A DNA stretch of 5,604 nucleotides from Acidobacteriaceae bacterium (GTDB lineage Bacteria > Acidobacteriota > Terriglobia > Terriglobales > Acidobacteriaceae): contig PLKY01000316.1 of NCBI GenBank assembly GCA_003140785.1, positions 1 through 5,604 on the forward strand, written 5' to 3'. This document shows, one piece after another, positions 1 to 4,158 of this stretch. How positions within the stretch are numbered: the first letter of the stretch is position 1; each line of letters opens with the position of its first letter. The position numbers were made by a program, and so were the translations under genes. The notes beneath the pieces are model-generated. The model was not told where the DNA came from. It searched no databases and was given only the letters and a program-made list of their open reading frames with translations.

Positions 1-398
1 CGCCACATCTCGACTCTACCGCAGGGTCTTGAATTGGGGTTGAGCACGGATGGTGACCCACCTCCTCGGCGAATAGCAACACGCCCTGCCGCTTCGCATC
101 CACCTTTGTTCTCACCTTCACCCACCGACCAACCTCCAGCCGTTGCGGATTATTTCTCCGAATTCGCTACGCTGGATTAAGAGAGATACCTAAGCCTCTG
201 CGCACTCCGTCCCCGGATCAAATTCGGGCAGACTGCAAGTTTCCTCGTTGCAGGATGTTGAGATTCAACCTCCTGAAAAGAAGGACATTGGCCCAGATCC
301 TCACCCGTAACTCCACTGCATCGAGGGAATTCGAGAAAACACCCCGGGGGGCGGCGGGGGCATGGGGTATACCCGTCTCTCACCGAGAGGGCCGAACC
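1..398. other. Left-edge region without a supported gene
   Basis: No gene is convincing here. Two frames stay open to the left edge over the same DNA. On the plus strand, frame 1 runs from base 1 to a TAA at 178-180 (59 codons, ending ...SEFATLD). On the minus strand, a frame can start at a GTG (119-121), 11 bases after a GGAGG (133-137), and runs off the edge (VKVRTKVDAKRQGVLLFAEE...). Neither matches a family I recognise, and their third-position GC (about 50% and 60%) is lower than that of the neighbouring real gene. Either could be the end of a gene lying outside the window. Bases 181-340 show nothing recognisable. Bases 342-367 are a C4 then G-rich run, followed by the palindrome GGGTATACCC (365-374), just before the ribosome binding site of the next gene. 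Confidence 0.4.
385..390 (+). promoter_or_regulatory. Shine-Dalgarno site deciding the start at 399
   Basis: GAGAGG lies 8 bases before the ATG at 399-401. This supports that start over the in-frame ATG at 255, whose extra 48 residues are low-quality sequence. The site is the right arm of a small dyad, CTCTC-ACC-GAGAG (377-389), so it could pair with the bases just upstream. Whether that affects translation is speculation. Confidence 0.55.
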
Positions 399-788
399 AT
401 GTTTCAGACTTGCCATCACGTCATGCCCAGCGGGCTCCGCTGCCAGTCGCCCGCCATGCGCGGCACTGCGTTCTGCTACTTCCACGCGCGCCGCGCTTCT
501 CCACCCAGGAGCTCTCCAGCCGAAACGCGCATCGAGCTCCCTGCCATACTCGACCGCAAGGGAATCGCCCAGGCTCTTCGTGAGGTCATGAACGCGCTGG
601 CCAACAACCAGATCAGCTCCCGCCGCGCATCCATCCTTTTCTATGGATTGCAAATGGCCATAGACCATCCCGACGCCCCCGGCCCCGCGCCTGCTCAAAT
701 TCAGCCCAACCAAATCGACCTCGCCCGGCTGTCCTCCGCCATCGGCGACCTGCTTCGCCAAAAGAGCGCGGGCTCACCAGCTGCATAA
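399..788 (+). CDS. Small Cys/His (putative zinc-binding) protein, function unknown
   Basis: This encodes 129 residues. The N-terminus carries a regular Cys/His pattern: C5, C15, C26 and H29 (C-x9-C-x10-C-x2-H) within ...SGLRCQSPAMRGTAFCYFH. It resembles the short putative metal-binding motif found in many small acidobacterial hypothetical proteins and, more loosely, in some phage-type C..C..CxxH proteins. Residues 33-43 are a Ser/Pro/Ala-rich linker. Residues 45-90 look helical (LDRKGIAQALREVMNALANN, then a helix with FYGLQMAI). The tail 91-129 is Pro/Ala-rich and then helical (DLARLSSAIGDLLRQK). Third-position GC is high, as expected for a real gene here. There is no signal peptide, so it is probably cytosolic. 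It converges with the hydrolase gene 40 bases away. Metal binding is inferred from the pattern only; the role is unknown. Confidence 0.8.
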   Translation: MFQTCHHVMPSGLRCQSPAMRGTAFCYFHARRASPPRSSPAETRIELPAILDRKGIAQALREVMNALANNQISSRRASILFYGLQMAIDHPDAPGPAPAQIQPNQIDLARLSSAIGDLLRQKSAGSPAA

Positions 789-790
789 CC

Positions 791-829
791 AGGTTCTGAA
801 TGCGAACCTCTGACGACACGCTTAAGCGT
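791..829. terminator. Possible bidirectional 3'-end dyads in the convergent gap
   Basis: Two dyads fill the 40-base gap between convergent genes. AGGTTC-tgaatgc-GAACCT (791-809) is a perfect 6-bp stem with a 7-base loop, starting two bases after the plus-strand stop codon. ACGCTTAAGCGT (818-829) is a perfect 12-base palindrome that touches the hydrolase stop codon (TAA, 829-831 on the minus strand). Neither is followed by a T-run on either strand, so classical intrinsic termination is not well supported. They may only stabilise 3' ends. Confidence 0.3.
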
Positions 830-1917
830 TAGCTCCAGGTGCGGATGCCGATTACTCCCCACCAGAGGAGGTAGACGGTCGCGATCAACAGCGCCGAAGT
901 TACAGCAATGGAGAACCAGCGGACGAATTTGCGAATGGGTTGATTGCGAGCTTTCCACAAAGAGAGAGCAGCGGCCACAGAGGCCACGGCGAAGACCAGC
1001 GTAGTGAGAAACAGGGCAACGGAATAGATCGTGAGGTTTCCCAGGCGGGTGATCATGTCGCTCGAAGACGCGATAAAGATGCCAATGAAGGCCAGCAGGC
1101 TAAGCACGCTAATGAGCGGCCACAAACGGATGCTGCGCTCCTGCGGCCGTCGGCGCTTTTTGAAGAAACCGCCGATGATCCAGAAGGGCGCATAGAGCAG
1201 AATGGCGATGAACGCCAGCACGAACCAGGCGACCAACGCGATCTGGGGGAAAGCCAGCCATGTGGGGATGCGGTGGGTGGTCCCACCGATAAAAGCAAAT
1301 CTCCCCTCGGCATTGGGCGCGAGGAGCGCAGCGGTCGCGATGGGTTCGGAGGCCCCCTTTTTGGGCAGGTTGCGGAACTGCTCACCGGCAACAGGCACGA
1401 AGGGCTGGTCGATTTGCCCAAGACTGGTGAGCAGCAGTCTGCCGCCGGCGAAGCGAACTCGCCGCAAGCCGAGGAGGCGTTCAAGGAAGTAGGTGGATTG
1501 GTTTCGCGGCGATGCGGGCTCGTACCAGCCGGCATACTGTTGCGCATCGGCCGGCAACGGTCCGGCAGCAGGAACGGTCTGGCGCTGCAGCGAGCGGGTG
1601 ATGTAGGCGCGAATGGCGTCGCCGATCTTTCCGAACGCCGCGCCGTTGCCGGCATTGATTGAATAGAAGTAGCCCACGCCGTATTCGGGCAGATAGGACA
1701 TGTCAGTGAGGCCCCCGTTTACGCCGCCGTTGTGACCGTGGTAGACGAAGCCATCGTGAATGGATGCGTAGTTGCTCAAGCCGTAGCCGGCCTTGAGGCC
1801 TTGTTGCGCTTCCCAGGTCCGCGTCGGCGTCTCCATCCGATCGATATCGGCCGCGGGCACCACCTGCACGCCGCCGACTGCGCCGCGATTGAGATAGAAC
1901 TGGACATAGTTCGCCAT
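829..1917 (-). CDS. C-terminal part of the serine hydrolase (after the TGA)
   Basis: The first ATG after the TGA (1915-1917, MANYVQFYLN) would give 362 residues: the end of the hydrolase domain with HGHNGG, a beta-rich linker, and four membrane helices. No Shine-Dalgarno sequence precedes this ATG (the upstream bases read TTCAGCCAACGAC), and it has no signal peptide. Independent translation is therefore unlikely. The absence of any further stop or frameshift over 378 codons after the TGA argues that the lesion is recent or not real. Confidence 0.5.
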   Translation of the reverse strand: MANYVQFYLNRGAVGGVQVVPAADIDRMETPTRTWEAQQGLKAGYGLSNYASIHDGFVYHGHNGGVNGGLTDMSYLPEYGVGYFYSINAGNGAAFGKIGDAIRAYITRSLQRQTVPAAGPLPADAQQYAGWYEPASPRNQSTYFLERLLGLRRVRFAGGRLLLTSLGQIDQPFVPVAGEQFRNLPKKGASEPIATAALLAPNAEGRFAFIGGTTHRIPTWLAFPQIALVAWFVLAFIAILLYAPFWIIGGFFKKRRRPQERSIRLWPLISVLSLLAFIGIFIASSSDMITRLGNLTIYSVALFLTTLVFAVASVAAALSLWKARNQPIRKFVRWFSIAVTSALLIATVYLLWWGVIGIRTWS

Positions 1918-1965
1918 GTCGTTGGCTGAAGCATTGATGGCGCCCGCGGGGCGAAGAAGGATGTT

Positions 1966-2730
1966 TCAGTAGGGAAACGGAGTTTTGCCGTCTTCGTGAT
2001 AGAGGGTGGTGAGTTGCGGCGAGGGCTGCTCGAAGTAGGTTGCAGTCTTCATGCCGATGGGCACGAAGAAATTCGCTGTCACGTAGTCTTCAAATCGCTG
2101 ACCGGTGATCTTTTCAACGATGTAGGCGGCCACCGGAGGGCCGGAGTTGCAATAGGACATACGGGTTCCGGGGCGCCAGCGGGAGACGCGGGAGCGCTGG
2201 TAATAATCCAAGCCTTGGCGCAGGGTCATTCCGTTGGCGTTCTTGGCGTATTCGGGCAGGTGCATGTCGTCCCAGCCGGTGGTGTGCTCGAGGAGATCAA
2301 CCACGCGAACTGGATCCGTGGATTCCCACCGATTCTCAAACCAGATCTCGGGGACGAGCTTGTGCACAGTGTCCTGGAGCGAGAGCTTGCCTTCATCTAC
2401 GAGTTTGAGGATGGAGAGCGAGGCGAAGGCCTTGGATGTGGAGCCGATGCGGAACAGCGTTTCGGGACCAGTGGCGTGGTTCGAAGCCACGTCGGATTTG
2501 CCCAGGCCGGCGATCCACTCGGGGCCGTCGCGATGCACAATGGCGACCGAGACTCCGGGAGTGTGCGTGTCGGCAAGGATTCTTTCCAGTTGCTGACGCA
2601 GCTCGGGCAGTGACTGGGCTGGCTTGGGCGTTTCGTCCTTCTTGTTCTGGGCTAGTGCGACCGCCGGAAGCAGGAAGACGAGAGCTAGAAAAAAGGATTT
2701 GAGACTCCGGGCAATCATCGGCCTTTTCAT
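1966..2730 (-). CDS. N-terminal part of the serine hydrolase (ends at the TGA)
   Basis: If the TGA is a true stop, translation yields 254 residues: the signal peptide and most of the catalytic domain, including S97, K100, Y193 and N195. It would lack the HxG-containing strand and the membrane tail. Such a piece would probably not fold into an active enzyme, since in this family the third motif lines the active site. An exported, unanchored fragment is possible. See the whole-gene entry for the case that this is one gene. Confidence 0.6.
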   Translation of the reverse strand: MKRPMIARSLKSFFLALVFLLPAVALAQNKKDETPKPAQSLPELRQQLERILADTHTPGVSVAIVHRDGPEWIAGLGKSDVASNHATGPETLFRIGSTSKAFASLSILKLVDEGKLSLQDTVHKLVPEIWFENRWESTDPVRVVDLLEHTTGWDDMHLPEYAKNANGMTLRQGLDYYQRSRVSRWRPGTRMSYCNSGPPVAAYIVEKITGQRFEDYVTANFFVPIGMKTATYFEQPSPQLTTLYHEDGKTPFPY

Positions 2731-2734
2731 TCGG

Positions 2735-2745
2735 GATCTCCAGAT
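2735..2745 (-). promoter_or_regulatory. Shine-Dalgarno site of the serine hydrolase
   Basis: On the minus strand, GGAG (complement of 2738-2741) lies 7 bases before the ATG at 2730-2728. This fixes the start directly before the basic and hydrophobic segments of a normal signal peptide (MKRPMIARSLKSFFLALVFLL). Confidence 0.6.
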
Positions 2746-2835
2746 GGAGCAACCAACATTCGCACGGATGTTACCACTGGCGGCCAACTGTCAGTCGCTC
2801 TTGAGCATGTACCGGGCGTCGGTTGGGAGGCTCAA

Positions 2836-3036
2836 ATGAATGCTTCGATGCGGGAAGGCAGGCGAAGTCGCAACGTCATCGGACCGACGGAGGATGAGAT
2901 ATATCAAGGACTGCGCCCGAAGCACGTACTTGTCCAAGAACAGGTTCGCCGCGTCCAAATCGACTTGCTCGAGCACATCAGTGACGAATCGGCATTTTGT
3001 GCGAATCGCCGTCAGACCACAGATCTCCCCTTTTAG
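2836..3036 (+). CDS. Doubtful small ORF, unknown protein (66 residues)
   Basis: The ATG at 2836 is preceded by GGGAGG (2825-2830) at a spacing of 5 bases, one of the best ribosome binding sites in the window. The product is charged and partly helical (EDEIYQGLRPKHVLVQEQVR, then IDLLEHISDESAF). It has no signal peptide or membrane segment and matches no family I recognise. Third-position GC is about 59%, only modest for this genome. A second ATG, at 2840 in another frame, could use the same site. The opposite strand is also open over 3081-2791 (96 residues from a TTG, ...DLDAANLFLDKYVLRAQSLI), with equally plausible composition. At most one of these is likely to be a gene, and the stretch may be non-coding. 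The 93-residue gene lies 61 bases downstream on the same strand. Confidence 0.3.
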   Translation: MNASMREGRRSRNVIGPTEDEIYQGLRPKHVLVQEQVRRVQIDLLEHISDESAFCANRRQTTDLPF

Positions 3037-3042
3037 TCCGGC

Positions 3043-3077
3043 CTGATCACACATCAGTGCAATTGAGAGTTTCTCAA
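3043..3077. promoter_or_regulatory. Two tandem dyads upstream of the 93-residue gene
   Basis: CTGAT-CACAC-ATCAG (3043-3057) and TTGAGA-GTT-TCTCAA (3063-3077) are two perfect inverted repeats, 5 bases apart, ending 20 bases before the ATG at 3098. They could be operator half-sites or small 5'-leader hairpins. No sigma70 -35/-10 pair of good quality was found beside them. Confidence 0.25.
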
Positions 3078-3097
3078 GCAAATGTCAGGCTTCCCGC

Positions 3098-3379
3098 ATG
3101 CGAGTCAATCTCATCACCCAACCGTCCGATCACTTCGAATCTGGAACGGGAGCGATTCCCCTCTCGCTGACGATCCGCCCCGCGTGCGGCTTACCGGGCG
3201 ACTATGAGTGCCCAACCGATAGCGATTCGCTGCTGCTCTTGCTGCGCAAACAAACGGATTTACCCGCCTACGTTCTCCAGCGTTTTGAAGCGGAGCTTCG
3301 CGCCCGGGTCGGCGCACGGCTGCTAGGAGTGGATTTGAGTGATAGTGTCCTCACGGATATTGGCTACTTCATTGACTAA
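3098..3379 (+). CDS. Conserved-looking small protein, function unknown (93 residues)
   Basis: This frame reads as a genuine compact protein. The N-terminal part is beta-like with F13-E-S-G-T-G and LTIRPACGLPGDYECPT, containing C30 and C38 (C-x7-C). An amphipathic helix, about residues 54-73, follows (LPAYVLQRFEAELRAR). The C-terminus is SDSVLTDIGYFID. The pattern 'PxCGxPGDYECP ... LPAYVL..F ... LTxxGYFID' resembles short hypothetical proteins I associate with Acidobacteriota, but I cannot name a domain. It has no signal peptide or membrane segment, so it is probably cytosolic. The ATG at 3098 lacks a clear Shine-Dalgarno sequence, and no earlier ATG, GTG or TTG is available in frame after the TGA at 3044. 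The C-x7-C pair might bind a metal or be structural; this is inference. It converges on the secreted protein gene at 3665-4147. Confidence 0.7.
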   Translation: MRVNLITQPSDHFESGTGAIPLSLTIRPACGLPGDYECPTDSDSLLLLLRKQTDLPAYVLQRFEAELRARVGARLLGVDLSDSVLTDIGYFID

Positions 3380-3653
3380 TTTGAGTACCCAGGCTGCCAC
3401 CTCCGCGCCTTTGCATAATGTCGCCTTTGTGCTTTAAGGGCAGAGAACCGGTCATTATGTACGAATCGGCAGTAATTCGCCCGGAACGCCAAAAACTGGG
3501 ATCGTTTGGGCAGTAAGCTCGACAAGCAAGTTGGCGATTTGGCATCAACCGAGCCAGTCACATCTCGCCATTGTCTGGCAAGATCCTGTGCTGTGACCAT
3601 CACTCATAGCGCAATGAATCCATCGGATATAGGACATGCTACTTCGCCGGAAC
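3380..3653. other. Gap without a supported gene
   Basis: A minus-strand frame (3603-3376, 75 residues from a GTG) is open here. It has low third-position GC, no recognisable domain and no convincing ribosome binding site, so it is not called. The octamer CGCCTTTG occurs twice, 16 bases apart (3406 and 3422). No terminator with a T-run follows the plus-strand gene ending at 3379. Confidence 0.4.
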
Positions 3654-3681
3654 CAGGGACTCTGCTAATACAGATTCCCTG
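3654..3681 (-). terminator. Hairpin with the stop codon of the upstream gene in its loop
   Basis: Read on the minus strand, CAGGGAATCTG-TATTAG-CAGAGTCCCTG forms an 11-bp stem with one mismatch and a 6-base loop. The loop holds the last Tyr codon bases and the TAG stop of the 160-residue protein gene. The bases after the stem (GTTCCGGCGAAG) are not T-rich. It is therefore either a Rho-type or stabilising 3' structure or an atypical terminator of the two-gene minus-strand unit. Confidence 0.45.
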
Positions 3682-4147
3682 ACACCTGTTCGGCGAGGCG
3701 CTCGAGCGGTGATGCACCGTATGGATCTGCAGGTCGCGCATCGCCAGATTGACCCAAAATCGCGCCAGCCACATTCGTCAAGGCCACGACGAAATACACG
3801 TTCCGGACCCGGCCGGCGATTGTGTCGGTTTCTTGACCAGGCGCGATCGACCGCCTGCATTGCACTGCTTCATTTCCGATCGCTTCGAGCTTCGGGCTCC
3901 CTTCCGGGCATGAGTGAGTGTCGGCTTTGCCAACCAGAATTTCCAATGCCTCCATCGCTTCTCCCGTCTGGCGTGTGAATCGGCAAGAACCCTCCCAGTT
4001 CCCAGAGGCGCGCACCATCATCGTTACGTCCCCGCCCAGAATCTTCGCCGCACTTCCGGTAGTTAGCCACGGACAGGGGGGAGCGGTCTGCGCAAACGCT
4101 CCAGGGATGAAAACAATCGACAACATAAGAGCAATGCCTCTAATCAT
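3665..4147 (-). CDS. Small secreted four-cysteine protein, function unknown (160 residues)
   Basis: Residues 1-19 are a clean Sec signal peptide (MIRGIALMLSIVFIPGAFA, cut before Q20). The cut site is not followed by Cys, so this is not a lipoprotein; the product should be periplasmic or extracellular. The mature part has exactly four cysteines (C25, C55, C80, C97), allowing two disulfides. It contains segments resembling exported hypothetical proteins I recall from Acidobacteriota: PCPWLTTGSAAKILGGDV (24-41), GSCRFTRQ, LEAIGNEAVQCR (87-98) and GRVRNVYFVVAL. No enzyme motif is visible. The ATG at 4145-4147 lies 8 bases after the stop of the FG-GAP gene. Its ribosome binding site (AGAGAG) overlaps that TAG stop, so co-transcription and translational coupling are likely. 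The gene ends in a hairpin. I do not know a named family for it. Confidence 0.75.
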   Translation of the reverse strand: MIRGIALMLSIVFIPGAFAQTAPPCPWLTTGSAAKILGGDVTMMVRASGNWEGSCRFTRQTGEAMEALEILVGKADTHSCPEGSPKLEAIGNEAVQCRRSIAPGQETDTIAGRVRNVYFVVALTNVAGAILGQSGDARPADPYGASPLERLAEQVSGNLY

Positions 4148-4158
4148 GCTTCTCTCTA
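4148..4158 (-). promoter_or_regulatory. Stop codon and ribosome binding site overlap between two genes
   Basis: On the minus strand the junction reads TAGAGAGAAGC then ATG. The TAG stop of the FG-GAP gene forms the start of the AGAGAG Shine-Dalgarno-like sequence of the next gene. This arrangement is usual for coupled genes in one transcript. Confidence 0.6.

Larger units (their letters stand above)
829..2730 (-). pseudogene. Membrane-anchored class C serine hydrolase interrupted by one in-frame TGA
   Basis: This is one continuous reading frame of 633 codons broken only by TGA at 1966-1968 (codon 255). The family (beta-lactamase class C / penicillin-binding-protein-like serine hydrolases) cleaves or transfers amide or ester bonds with an acylating serine. 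Visible parts: signal peptide 1-27 (cut after ALA), nucleophile motif S97-T-S-K100, Y193-C-N195 (usually YSN), and an HxG-type third motif at HGHNGG (331-336). A soluble linker covers about 385-490. Four hydrophobic helices follow at about 493-521, 536-556, 566-591 and 603-628. The ATG at 2728-2730 follows GGAG by 7 bases; an ATG 19 codons upstream is not preferred because the signal peptide starts better here. Residues on both sides of the TGA join into normal family sequence (PFPY-[W]-NILLRPAGAINAS). The break is therefore probably a TGG-to-TGA change. Substrate is unknown. Confidence 0.85.

Noticed and set aside
177..761. Minus-strand open frame of 194 codons opposite the Cys/His protein gene
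   Set aside because: It covers the plus-strand gene, which has a good ribosome binding site, high third-position GC and a Cys/His motif. The antisense product shows no recognisable features.
940..1662. Long plus-strand open frame (240 codons) opposite the serine hydrolase
   Set aside because: It is antisense to a clearly recognisable family domain, and its translation is low-complexity and charged with no domain. It is a product of GC-rich codon use on the real strand.
1941..1968. TGA followed after 12 bases by a GC-rich hairpin (CGCCC-CGC-GGGCG on the minus strand), as a possible selenocysteine signal
   Set aside because: The codon position is not catalytic in this family, the stem is only 5 bp, and it encodes the conserved RPAG residues. 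Trp-to-stop is the simpler reading.
2768..2794. Possible minus-strand promoter for the hydrolase (CTGACA, 15 bases, TAACAT)
   Set aside because: The spacer is short and the -10 box is poor; matches of this quality are common by chance.
2984..3471. Shared 11-mer ACGAATCGGCA at 2984-2994 and 3461-3471, giving 'CRFV' in minus-strand frames at both places
   Set aside because: A few exact 11-mer pairs are expected by chance in a window this size, and similarity does not extend beyond the core. It is not good evidence of a duplicated gene.
3376..3603. Minus-strand 75-codon frame downstream of the secreted protein gene
   Set aside because: GTG start without a clear ribosome binding site, low third-position GC, no recognisable domain, and it lies beyond the hairpin at 3654-3681.
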